Shown here piece by piece: positions 1 to 9,419 of a stretch of 47,311 bases of DNA. A model generated the notes under the pieces. The model ran no database searches. It was not told the DNA's origin and saw only the letters and a program-made list of their open reading frames with translations. The first letter of the stretch is position 1. Each line of letters opens with the position of its first letter. Source of the DNA: Welwitschia mirabilis (taxonomy: Eukaryota; Gnetophyta; Gnetopsida; Welwitschiales); NCBI GenBank assembly GCA_051453625.1, contig JBOZIK010000001.1, positions 86,564,895 to 86,612,205 of the forward strand, read 5' to 3'. The position numbers and the translations under genes were made by a program.

Positions 1-3
1 CCA

Positions 4-309
4 ATGGTAAAGTATTTCAGGGTTTTTGGTAATAAACATATTATTTTGGATGATAAGCATCTAGCTAAATTCCAGCCTAAAGGTATGCATGATATTTTTA
101 TTGGATACTCTTTGAAAAGAAAAGCCTATAGAGTTTTTAATTATGATATAAATAATATTAAAGAATCTACTCATGTTAAATTTCAGAATTTGATTATGAA
201 TAGAGTTAATGAAAATGAGTTCATACCCACTCCTAGCAAAAGTGCTCAAGGTAGTTACCAAAATAATACTAGCAAAGCTAATAAGGAAAATATTAATGAT
301 ATTTCTTAA
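4..309 (+). pseudogene. Copia integrase C-terminal tail and linker
   Basis: An open stretch of 101 codons begins with a region that matches the end of copia integrase. The diagnostic segment is KFQPKGMHDIFIGYS followed by KAYRVFN, equivalent to the family pattern KFDPKxxxGIFLGYSxxSKAYRVFN. After it comes the usual variable, polar Ser/Asn/Lys-rich linker that separates integrase from reverse transcriptase. The catalytic DDE core would lie upstream, outside the window. The reading frame is cut by the window edge on the left and closes at 307-309, before the duplicated segment and gap at 343-953. I consider it a fragment of the element's polyprotein, not a separate gene. Confidence 0.8.
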
Positions 310-342
310 ATTACTTCCTCATGAAAATGTTCCTCTCTACCA

Positions 343-953
343 CTCAGAATAAAAATAGATAATCCAATTAATCAAATCATTAGAAATCTAGATTCATAAA
401 TAAGCATCAGATAAGATATAAAAAACATTTGTATTCATTTTTGTTTTGTATCTTATATTGAATCTAGAAATATACTGAATTAGAGCAACATGAGAAATGG
501 TTGGAAGCCATGCAAAAGGAACTTNNNNNNNNNNNNNNNNNNNNNNNNNNNNNNNNNNNNNNNNNNNNNNNNNNNNNNNNNNNNNNNNNNNNNNNNNNNN
601 NNNNNNNNNNNNNNNNNNNNNNNNNNNNNNNNNNNNNNNNNNNNNNNNNNNNNNNNNNNNNNNNNNNNNNNNNNNNNNNNNNNNNNNNNNNNNNNNNNNN
701 NNNNNNNNNNNNNNNNNNNNNNNNNNNNNNNNNNNNNNNNNNNNNNNNNNNNNNNNNNNNNNNNNNNNNNNTCAGAATAAAAATAGATCATCCAATTAAT
801 CAAATCATTAGGAATCTAGATTCATAAATAAGCATCAGATAAGGTATAAAAAACATTTGTGTTCATTTTTGTTTTGTATCTTATATTGAACCTAGAAATA
901 TAGCTGAATCAGAGCAACATGAGAAATGGTTGGAAGCCATACAAAAGGAACTC
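343..953 (+). repeat. Near-duplicate segments flanking a 247-N gap
   Basis: About 180 bases at 343-524 recur with few differences at 772-953, on either side of the N run 525-771. Both copies encode the same integrase-RT linker and end in the same part of the RT start (the ...EKWLEAxQKEL segment). The right copy continues into the full RT. This resembles an unmerged contig overlap more than a true tandem repeat. Confidence 0.8.
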
Positions 954-2420
954 CTTCAGTTTGAAAGAAGTGGAGTATGGAACTTAGTGCCAAGACCATA
1001 AGGTAAATGCATTATTGGTATAAAATAGATTTATAAAAATAAATTTAATGAATCAGGCACAATAGTTCAGAACAAAGCTATGTTAGTAGCACAAGGTTAT
1101 GGTCAAGAAGAAGGCATATACTATGGAGAAACCTATACTCCAGTAGCTAAGATTAAATATATCATATTGCTATTAGCTTATGCTTGCGCTATGAATATTA
1201 AACTTTTTCAAATGGATGTAAAGAGTTCCTTTTTGAATGGTTATATTAAAGAATAAGTTTATGTTAAGAAACCACCAAGGTTCATTAATTCCAATAATCC
1301 TGATCATGTGTTCACACTCAAAAAGGCTCTATGTGATCTTAAGCAAGCTTCTAAATCCTGGTATGAGAGGTTATCAAATTTTTTATTAGAAAATGGCTTT
1401 AAAAGAAGTAAAGTTAATCCCACTTTATTTATTAAAAGAACTAATAAAGACATTCTTATTCTACAAATATATGTTATGACATAGTTTTTGGGGCTACCAA
1501 TGAAAAACTAACACTTTAATTTTCTAAGGCTATGTAAAGAGAATTTAAAATGAACATGCTTAGAGAGCTCAATTTTTTAGGCTTGTAGATTAAATAGCTA
1601 AAAAATGGTATTTTTCTTATTCAATCAAAGTATGTCAAGGAGCTTTTAAAGAAGTACAAACTCAATGAAGCAAAAGAGGTTTTCACTCCAATGCCCTCAT
1701 CCATAAAAATCAGCAAGGATGAATTAGGTAAACCTGTAAATCAATCTGTGTATCAAGGTATGATTGGAAACTTATTATATTTAACATCTAGTAGATCTAA
1801 AATTGCATTAAGTATTGGAATATGTGCTCGATATTAATCCAATCCTAAGGAATATCACCTCTCTTCAGTTAAAAGAATTTTTCATTATCTTAAACATACA
1901 AGTAATTTTAGTATTTGGTTTTCTAAGGATAATTCACTTGATCTAGTTGGATATAGTGATGTAGATTAGATCAAATTCACAAATGATAGGAAAAGTACAA
2001 GTCAAGCCTATTACTTTCTTAGAAATTTTCTTATTGCTTAGAGTTCCAAGAAGTAAAGCTTAATATCTCTCTTCATGACTGAAGCCGAGTACATATCTGC
2101 TAGAGTATACTACACTCAATTGCTATAGATGATGCACACCTTATGTGATTATGGAGTTGAGATGATAAGTAGTTGAATTTTATGTGATAATACCAGTGTC
2201 ATTAACATTGCTAAGAATCCTGTGTAGCACTCAAGAACTAAGCATATTGACATCAGGTATCACTTCATCAGAGAACATATTCAAAGAGGCATAATTCAGC
2301 TTGATCACATGTCTATAGATTAATAACTTGTTGATCTATTTACCAAGTCTTTTTCATAAGTAAGATTCAAACTTTTAAGAGTTGAATTAGGCATAGGAAA
2401 ATGCCTAACTAAGGTATGAT
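906..2420 (+). pseudogene. Copia reverse transcriptase-RNase H, degenerate
   Basis: One frame gives the copia RT in order: EKWLEAIQKEL, VWNLVPRP, LVAQGYGQEEGIYY, ETYTPVAKI, QMDVKSSFLNGY, LKKALCDLKQASKSWYERL. It then continues through the RNase H hallmarks VGYSDVD, MTEAEY, SRTKHIDIRYHFIREH and LVDLFTKSFS. About twenty stops interrupt it. Almost all are TAA or TAG where the family has Gln or Trp, for example at IGIKW, EEQVYV, NPVQHSR and the double stop before LVDLFTK. At 1470-1485 the catalytic YVDD box reads tatgttatgacatag. One G is missing, which shifts the frame exactly inside the active site. The domain would copy RNA into cDNA in an active element; this copy cannot. Confidence 0.93.
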
Positions 2421-2559
2421 TTTTATTTAACTTTAATACCAAAATTTATACATATCAATCACAAGTTTAAGTGCATTAAGAGCATCATTTTTCCCTTTCT
2501 AGTGTTTTCTATTGTTTTGCTTTAATTTCTATTTAAACTTATTATTCTTTACTTATTAT

Positions 2560-2870
2560 TAGACCTCCCTGATACTCTAGGAGTCTAGACATCTACTTCA
2601 TTAGAATGCTGAATATCTACCCATCTGAGAGTGGATTTCAGGCCGAGTGGAGGTTGGACATTCACTCTTAAAAGGCTAAATGTCTATGCACCTATAGATG
2701 TAAATTCACATTTTAATTTGCTAAAATCCTCCTTAGTCATTTGCCTCTATACATACAATCCTTCTCCCCTTCCCTCCTCCATTTCCCCCACCTTCCCCCC
2801 CACACCCCCCCAACCTTCTTCTTCTTTTGTCTCATCTTATAATTTTCTATTACTCTAGTCTTTAGAAGTA
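2560..2870 (+). promoter_or_regulatory. Possible internal promoter and CT-rich leader before ORF3
   Basis: This spacer between pol and the third ORF repeats the short GGATGTCC/GGACATTC-type motifs that also fill the 3' LTR (for example gttggacattcactc near 2655). They are followed by a TATA-like ctatacatac at about 2748 and a strongly pyrimidine-rich tract at 2757-2825 containing runs of C. A promoter-like arrangement ahead of ORF3 is therefore plausible. A 75-codon frame at 2631-2858 with a Pro/Ser-rich end overlaps this tract. I judge it more likely to be leader than protein. Confidence 0.35.
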
Positions 2871-3096
2871 ACTATTCCTCTCTTATTTCATTTTATTTGT
2901 TTTTTCTTTTTTCGATAGCTTATTTCTTTCTCTCTTCTTCTTTATTTCCATCCAAAGGCACAAGATTCTAGTTTTCAAAAAGGACAAAGGCAAAGATAAC
3001 AAAGCAAGGCAAAGGCAAAATGAATTCAAAGATTCAATAAGAAGCCCCTTTCTCTATAGAGGGTATTTTGCATGACACGTTTCAACATTATTTTAA

Positions 3097-3751
3097 TTTT
3101 TATCTAGGTTAGAAGAGTTAGGTTGGACATATATTCTAAACCCTCATACTCATGCTTTAGTGAATTTGATTTATATGTTTTACTGTAATGGTTCCTATCA
3201 TCATGAGTATAATTCTTTTGTATTAAATTTGTATGATATTGATATTGAGATTGATACTAAAATGATTTTCAATGCTACTGGTTTTCACTAGACTATGTAG
3301 AATAAGTGCACTTTTAGTTTTCAGAAATGAACTCAATGAAGTTTTATGTGAAAGATAAAAGAAATTGTAAATTACCATTTCCACTTAAATTTTAAGACCA
3401 ATCTACAAGATACTATTTCACATTATCTCTAATAATCTCATTCCAAATCTTGGCCACATGGATGAAGTATCTCCTCTGTGTACTTATGTTATGTATTGTC
3501 ATCATTAAAGAATTTAACTCAACTTATCTCAACTGATTTTGTAAAATATGGATTCTTATACATATTTAAGTTTAGTAACATTTCTCTATGGAGGTCTTAT
3601 TACTAAGATGTTTCATAACCAGGAAGCTCTATTGAAAGTCAAAGATGAAATTTTAAAACTGCTAAAGCCATTTGATGAGTCGTCTCTTATCTGGATGAAA
3701 ATTGTGGAAGGAACCATCCCTATAGCTCTGCCTTCTCCTTCCGCTTGGTGA
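3097..3751 (+). pseudogene. Third ORF remnant (plant transposon-associated protein family)
   Basis: A 64-codon open stretch at 3097-3288 contains LEELGWTYIL, IYMFYCNGSYHHEYNSF and a segment ending ATGFH before a TAG that probably replaces Trp. A second open stretch at 3548-3751 contains YGGLITKMF and LLKPFDESSLIWMK. Together they resemble the 'putative plant transposon protein' domain often annotated in plant retroelement ORFs, whose typical features are a GW start, an FYANG-like motif and later a YGxLITxIF segment. It sits between pol and the polypurine tract, the env-like position of Sireviruses, but I see no signal peptide or membrane segment. The section between 3289 and 3547 is broken by stops. 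The family assignment is from memory of the pattern and is moderate. Confidence 0.55.
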
Positions 3752-4320
3752 TTCAAATGCATGCAACCTAGTGAGTCTTTAAGGAGTACCTCCTTAAATA
3801 ATAAATAGCTCAAATGGATTTCATCTCAGTTGTCTAAGATAAAGAAGACTTGTTGATTTTGGTTTAGAGGTGGCATCCACTTCTTGCAGTAGCGATAGCA
3901 ATGGAAACATGATGGAATCTAGTTAAACATGTTTTTAACCCTCTCTCTTACTTCTTATTCTCATCTTTTCTCCTTGTTTTTAATTCTCTATGTCTTTGTG
4001 TATTTGTCATTCTAGCTCACTCTTATGTACTCCAAAGTATGATGAGTATGTAAATCATCTTTTGATTCTATTGTTTCCATTATGTATGTTCTATTTTTTT
4101 TAATTATTATCTAGTTCACATGCTTTTCATGAGTATGTTTTGTATATTATTTATTTTTTTCAGAATCAATAATGCTAAAAGGGAAAGTAATGCTTAAACT
4201 ATATGATATACAATAGTTGTATCATTTCAATAGGGATATCAAACTCAAGGAAAGCTAGCCTACATCTCAAGGGGAGGTTATTTTGGAAAGTTTCTTCATA
4301 TAATTGGATTTATCATCATT

Positions 4321-4335
4321 AAACAAGGGGAGATT
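4321..4335 (+). other. Polypurine tract of the copia element
   Basis: The sequence acaaggggagat followed directly by tTGTAAG matches the usual copia arrangement of a purine tract ending at the TG of the 3' LTR. A second purine tract, caaggggaggtt near 4268, could be an additional priming site. Between ORF3 and this site (3752-4320) I see only AT-rich, pyrimidine-rich untranslated sequence. Confidence 0.7.
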
Positions 4336-5447
4336 GTAAGTATAAGATTTCAATAATGTCAATAGTTGTAAGAATCAAGTGATAAGATGGCAATCACTCA
4401 TCATAGTTACATTGGGAAGCTATCCTTTGCATGTGGATGTCCCCACTTAAAATAGGGTGAATGTCCTCTCTTCTTGTGGGAAAAATGTATCTGTGACAGG
4501 CTTCAAGCCTATACATCCCCACTTAAATAGGGTAGACGTTCCTTTTCCTTATAGAAAACATGACTGTCAATTCTCAAGTGTGGATGTCCCCACTCCAAAC
4601 AACCAAAACATTCCTCCTCCATTTAGGTTTTTCTTAGTTTGTACCTATGGTAGGTGTAGATGTTCACTTCTTTCTAGGGCAAAATTTCTCACAGTTCTAG
4701 TAGTGTAGACATTCGTACTACTTTGAGGGTGTATGTCCATCCTCCAGGAGTAAGAACATCCCCAATTTTAAAGGCGGATGTCCTCTATTCGAACCATTGA
4801 AAAAAGAGTCAACTTAAGGCAAATGCGTGGCAGTTTTCAATGGCTATTCTCTTCTAGCATGTTATTCAATCATATTGAAAACATAAATTTGATTAAAATA
4901 TTAGATTATCATGTCTTGCAATAATCATTTAGGGTTTTCCCTTAATAGCTATTTTTTCCTTCTCTTTAAAATGGTTAAAATCTACTTTTTTAGAATTACA
5001 TATACATATACAATTCTATGAAGTGAACTTAAATCAATTTTTGGNNNNNNNNNNNNNNNNNNNNNNNNNNNNNNNNNNNNNNNNNNNNNNNNNNNNNNNN
5101 NNNNNNNNNNNNNNNNNNNNNNNNNNNNNNNNNNNNNNNNNNNNAGTGAACATAAATCAATGTTTTGTGATTTGTCTATAATTGATAATCCTACCTTATG
5201 TGATCATTTGGATTAGATCCTATACTATTACAACTATGCTTAAGGCACAACTTAATTTCTTCTCTTTTTCTTGTGATTAAGTCTAAGCCTGTGGAAGAAT
5301 TCAAGTGTGAAAGATTGATGATAAGCCTGGAAAATTATCACTATTGTACAAGGGATTGATTATTAGCTAGAAAATCATCAGTTTACAGATAATAATAAAA
5401 CCAGGGAATATGACATCATAGTCTCTCCTTGAGTAGTGAAGTAGGCA
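4335..5447 (+). repeat. 3' LTR of the Sirevirus-like element (right end in gap)
   Basis: The LTR starts TGTAAGTATAAG next to the polypurine tract. Its first 450 bases hold a cluster of related motifs of the form GTGGATGTCCCCACTT, often opposed by complementary AGGGTGAATGTCC-like arms, at about 4433, 4508, 4580, 4656, 4707 and 4751. This looks like U3 enhancer-type repetition. A 100-N gap (5045-5144) separates two near-identical pieces (around tgaacttaaatcaat and tgaacataaatcaat). The end ...gagtagtgaagtaggca resembles copia LTR sequence close to its promoter or leader. The 3' terminus is lost in 5448-5706, so total length and target-site duplication cannot be read. Confidence 0.6.
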
Positions 5448-5706
5448 NNNNNNNNNNNNNNNNNNNNNNNNNNNNNNNNNNNNNNNNNNNNNNNNNNNNN
5501 NNNNNNNNNNNNNNNNNNNNNNNNNNNNNNNNNNNNNNNNNNNNNNNNNNNNNNNNNNNNNNNNNNNNNNNNNNNNNNNNNNNNNNNNNNNNNNNNNNNN
5601 NNNNNNNNNNNNNNNNNNNNNNNNNNNNNNNNNNNNNNNNNNNNNNNNNNNNNNNNNNNNNNNNNNNNNNNNNNNNNNNNNNNNNNNNNNNNNNNNNNNN
5701 NNNNNN

Positions 5707-6066
5707 AAGGTAGTTTTTATGTTTATTTGTTGAATCTTTCATCCTTTTTATGCTACCAAGGCAATCACTATTATAATGTGGCCCATTTTGCTACTAGAGC
5801 AAACACTTCATTATACTTAAGTCCTTTCTTCTGTCATAGGCCTACAACAATAAGCTAATCTTTATGTCACTCAATAGTGTTATCTACCTTATATTTATTG
5901 CAAAAAATCCATTTGTTACAACATTATATGTCCTNNNNNNNNNNNNNNNNNNNNNNNNNNNNNNNNNNNNNNNNNATATTCTTCTAACATGGTTTGTATC
6001 TAATGATTATGTTGAATAGAATTTTTAAATGAGATTGGTTTATCATCAATAAGTTGAGTGAAGATT
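5707..6066 (-). pseudogene. Second copia element: N-terminal part of reverse transcriptase
   Basis: On the minus strand, a segment at about 5979-6060 reads DKPISFKNSIQ followed by a decayed WIxxMxEEY, matching the start of copia RT (EPxTYKEAxxxxxWxxAMxEE). After a 41-N gap, 5934-5707 gives NKYKVDNTIEQHKD, KKGLKYNEVFALVAKWATL and IALVA in shifting frames. These match the KVKYxxDGSIERxKARLVAKG...GxDYxExFxPVAKMxTIR region. Several stops fit Gln or Arg codons changed by C to T. The rest of RT and RNase H would lie to the left and are lost in the gap at 5448-5706. This element is on the opposite strand to the first copia element and is separate from it. Confidence 0.75.
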
Positions 6067-6086
6067 ATCATCATCATCATCATCAT
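6067..6086 (+). repeat. (ATC)n microsatellite
   Basis: About six to seven perfect ATC/TCA triplets lie just beyond the start of the minus-strand RT remnant. No coding role is apparent. Confidence 0.85.
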
Positions 6087-6109
6087 GAGATGTATGTGAG
6101 ATATGTCTA

Positions 6110-6980
6110 GTTCTAGTTTTACCCCTTTTAGCATCATGAACATCTTATATAGTAGACTTTAATCTAGTGTTTCAATGTCATCTCTAGTTAGTTTCAACTT
6201 ATTCAATTGAATAACCTACTAAATTTCTTCTATAACCATGATTAAGCATTCCTAGAGCACCAAATTGCTCAATTCCTATATGTTGGAAAGAACTCATATC
6301 AATAGAAAAAACTAGGATAGAATTGGTAACTAAATCTTCTTTCTCAAGTATAGCATATTGAGCATCTAAGATGATTACTGGGTTAGGAAAAGAATGAATC
6401 AGGTCAAAATCATGGGTGAGAATATCAAAAGTGTAGGCATAGAGAAATAAAGCTAAAGGAGAATCATATAATTCCAAGACACATGGTAGATGGGACTNNN
6501 NNNNNNNNNNNNNNNNNNNNNNNNNNNNNNNNNNNNNNNNNNNNNNNNNNNNNNNNNNNNNNNNNNNNNNNNNNNNNNNNNNNNNNNNNNNNNNNNNCTA
6601 CTTTTAGCATCATGAACATCTTGTATAGTAGACTGTAATATAGTACTTCAATGTCGTCTCTAGTTAGTTTCAACTTATTCAATTGAAAAACCTACTAAAT
6701 TTCTTCTAGAACCATGATTAAGCATTCCTATAGCACCAAATTGCTCAATTCCTATATGTTGAAAAGAACTCATACCAATAGAAAAAACTAGAATAGAAGT
6801 GGTAACTAAATATTCCTCCTCAAGTATAGGATATTGAGCATCTAAAATGATTACTGGATTAGGAAAAGAATGAAGTAGATCAAAAGCATGGGTGAGAATA
6901 TCAAAAGTATAGGCATAGAGAAATGAAGCTAAAGGAGAATCATATAATTTCAAGACACATGGTAGATGGGACTACACATC
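6110..6980 (-). other. Duplicated segment with an open 92-codon frame, function unknown
   Basis: About 380 bases are present twice, at 6120-6497 and 6598-6980, around a 100-N gap. On the minus strand each copy has an open frame of exactly 92 codons (6199-6477 and 6675-6953). Both encode proteins with LYDSPLA, FLYAYTFDILTH, HSFPNPVIILDAQY, MSSFQHIGIEQFGA and GMLNHG. I do not recognise the family. The copies differ at about 12 residues. By hand count most nucleotide differences change the protein, so there is no sign of purifying selection. Position between a PBS (7069-7080) and RT (6066) on the same strand suggests a leader or gag-side portion of an internally deleted copia element. Confidence 0.4.
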
Positions 6981-7068
6981 CAATATTAACCAGGTAGTAG
7001 GTCAATAGAAAAAGCAAAAAGAAACTTAAAAAACACTTTAAAGAGAGCCCTAGAAGATCTCCTCCAAA

Positions 7069-7080
7069 GCTTTGATATCA
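7069..7080 (-). other. Candidate primer-binding site, initiator-Met tRNA type
   Basis: The minus strand reads TGATATCAAAGCTTTGG, two transitions away from the classic copia start TGGTATCAGAGCTTTGG. Both differences are G to A. This fits a minus-strand element whose 5' LTR would lie to the right of 7081. I could not define that LTR's outer edge. The sequence from 7081 to about 7690 is AT-rich with no recognisable coding content. Confidence 0.6.
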
Positions 7081-7689
7081 CTTTTGAGGAACTAAAGGAA
7101 TAAGAGAAGAAGCAATGATTTTTCCAAACTAAAATTTTATTCTTCAAAAAATTTCTTCATCTTATTTTATTAAAGAGCTTGTTTATAATGGTAAGCACAC
7201 CATTATGATTTCATTAAGGTTTTTAGGTATTCATAGGTGTGGGACCATAATGTGCATACAAATATTAGCAAAGAAAATATGGGCATTTTACCTTTATTCA
7301 ATATTATTAACTTACTAAAGTATCACAGAGAACTTATAAAGGATGAATCATAGATTATAAAATTATCACAGTTGAATGAAAAGAAAAACAAGATTGTAAG
7401 AGAGACCAATAATTCTTAAAGGTTATGAAAAATAGATGTAGAGAAAAGTATCAAAGAAGTACTCAGGATAATTACCAAAAGATCATGTAGAGGATGCAAT
7501 TTAAATTTCAAAATAAAACTAATTAAGAATGGAGTACAAAATTATAACAAAGAAGAAATACCTTTTTTATGATTGTATGCTTTTAAATGAAAAGGATGAT
7601 GTAAGAGCATGCTTTAAAATAAAAAATAAAGAATGTGCTTTAGTTAAGGATCTATTCATTGAGGTATTAATAGGCTTGTATGGAAAATA

Positions 7690-8170
7690 AAATCAAACAT
7701 GCATAATTAACATGTTGGTATAGAGTAGTTGTTTAATTAAGCATGTTTACAAGGAATATATGCATAATAAATATGCTATGTTTAGAATAATCTAAGCATA
7801 ATAAATATACTATGTTTAGAAGATATTTATGGTACAATGTGTAAGAGGCCAACGTTAGAGTATAATGGTTATAATTCCTCTTAGATTCCTATAGATAGAG
7901 GAGAGTGAAAGGCATAAGAAGCATTAATGTGGTATAAGCTAGGATGAAGCTTTTAGAGGTTACTACTAAGGAGAGCTCACAAAAGATCTACTAGATGTGT
8001 TTTTAGTTTATAAGCTTTTACTTTTTATACCATTAATATAAACTAGTTGCTTTATTATTTTTAAGACTTTGTTTTTCATGTATTTCTTCTTTACTTTCTA
8101 TTTCTCATGAAAAACACAATTCCAAAAGTGATCTTGGAGTTTTTGCTACATTATTTATACATCCTATACC
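7690..8170 (+). repeat. LTR-like segment with TATA-like box and short tandem repeat
   Basis: Two copies of a roughly 30-base unit (gcataataaatatgctatg, then gcataataaatatactatg) lie at about 7762-7820. They precede cctatagatagaggagag at 7888-7905, which resembles the CTATAAATAGAGGAG promoter-leader junction of plant LTRs after two substitutions. Downstream is pyrimidine-rich sequence with gtttttcatg and tttctcatgaaaaacac. No matching second LTR or coding region is attached, so it may be a solo LTR. The boundaries are guesses. Confidence 0.35.
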
Positions 8171-9419
8171 CTTTCATAGAAGAAATATTTACTTCATAAG
8201 GATAACAACCATCAATATATTGCTGATAAGATTATTTGTAAAGAATGGACAATAGATTGATTATAGAATAGAAAAATGAAATCATTTAATGATTACATTA
8301 TATTTATAGTCTTTCAAATGTCTTAATTTAGGGATCATTATGCTAAATCTTTTGTATTATCCAAGTATTTTATATTCTTCCTAAAAATTTTCTACTTTTG
8401 ATAGTGAATGATGGTTATGCATAGAACATGTATGAATATTTCTCTCGAAAAAGGAATGTATTTAAAGTATAGTTTACCTAATTATTACTTTGGATAATTT
8501 TAGAAGTTCTTGTAGTAATCCCCCACAATCATATAACTATATTTATAGTGTTATGATTTGATATTTTTATGTAATCTTTTAATATTTTAGTTGGTTACTA
8601 CTATTTAATTTAACTTGCTTAATATTTTCATGGTAATTATTGATTCATTTTATGTAAATAAGTTAATTACCTCTACTTATTACTACTTTTTCTATAGTTT
8701 TTAATGTTCAACCATCTACTTAATAGGGTTTCATTAATTTACCAATCAAAATTCTAGCATATTAGTATGATAAGAAACTACTATTAGATGGAATAATCTC
8801 ATCACTTATAAGAAGATGTATTAACCATGTAAAAGGTATCTTAATATTATTATTCAATATTCTACTTATTCATAAGTTGTCTACATTGTAGAGCCTTATG
8901 TAAGCCTACTACAATTCTTAAAATAACATGTGCATGTATATGTATATGCTATTAAGTATTCACAGAGAAAATTATGCTTAGAATGAGACTATATGAAACC
9001 TTAAGGTTCTTTATTTTGATTATGTTGAGTGAAAAGAAAATAAGAAATTATAAATATTAAAAGAGATTCAAGTTAGAATAAGTATAATCTATAGGTAAAA
9101 CAAATGAAGATATAAATATAAATTTTACATGGTACAATAAGTATAAAGGGTGTTACATATAAAAAATAAATCATTAAGATTCATAAATATGTAGTTGAAA
9201 TGCTTTTATCCTTAAAAGTTTGCTATAAATATTATCAAAAAAATGCAAGTTCTTAAAAGGCCCTAAAAATGTATCCATTAAGTTAATCTCATGTGTGTAA
9301 TTATAAGATATAATTAAAGGTTGTGGTTTTTTAAGGATTTTCTTAAATAATATATTATTTTATTTTGAAATTTTAAGACAAGAGATCCTATATCTATAAT
9401 TTTTAACAATTATTTAAAA
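8171..9419. other. AT-rich intergenic stretch, nothing recognisable
   Basis: No frame longer than 60 codons, no repeat pair and no RNA gene signature was seen. It is probably very old, fully decayed repeat sequence. Confidence 0.5.

Larger units (their letters stand above)
1..5447 (+). mobile_element. Decayed Sirevirus-like Ty1/copia retrotransposon, 3' half
   Basis: Read left to right, this block has the copia order: end of integrase, reverse transcriptase, RNase H, an additional ORF after pol, a polypurine tract and an LTR that runs into a gap at 5448. The gag gene and the 5' LTR lie outside the window. An extra ORF between pol and the 3' LTR, together with the sequence style of the RT, suggests the Sirevirus (SIRE/Maximus) lineage. 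That placement follows from general knowledge of the lineage, not from a tree. The copy is inactive: it carries more than twenty in-frame stops and at least one frameshift. Its right end is unresolved because of the gap at 5448-5706. Confidence 0.85.
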
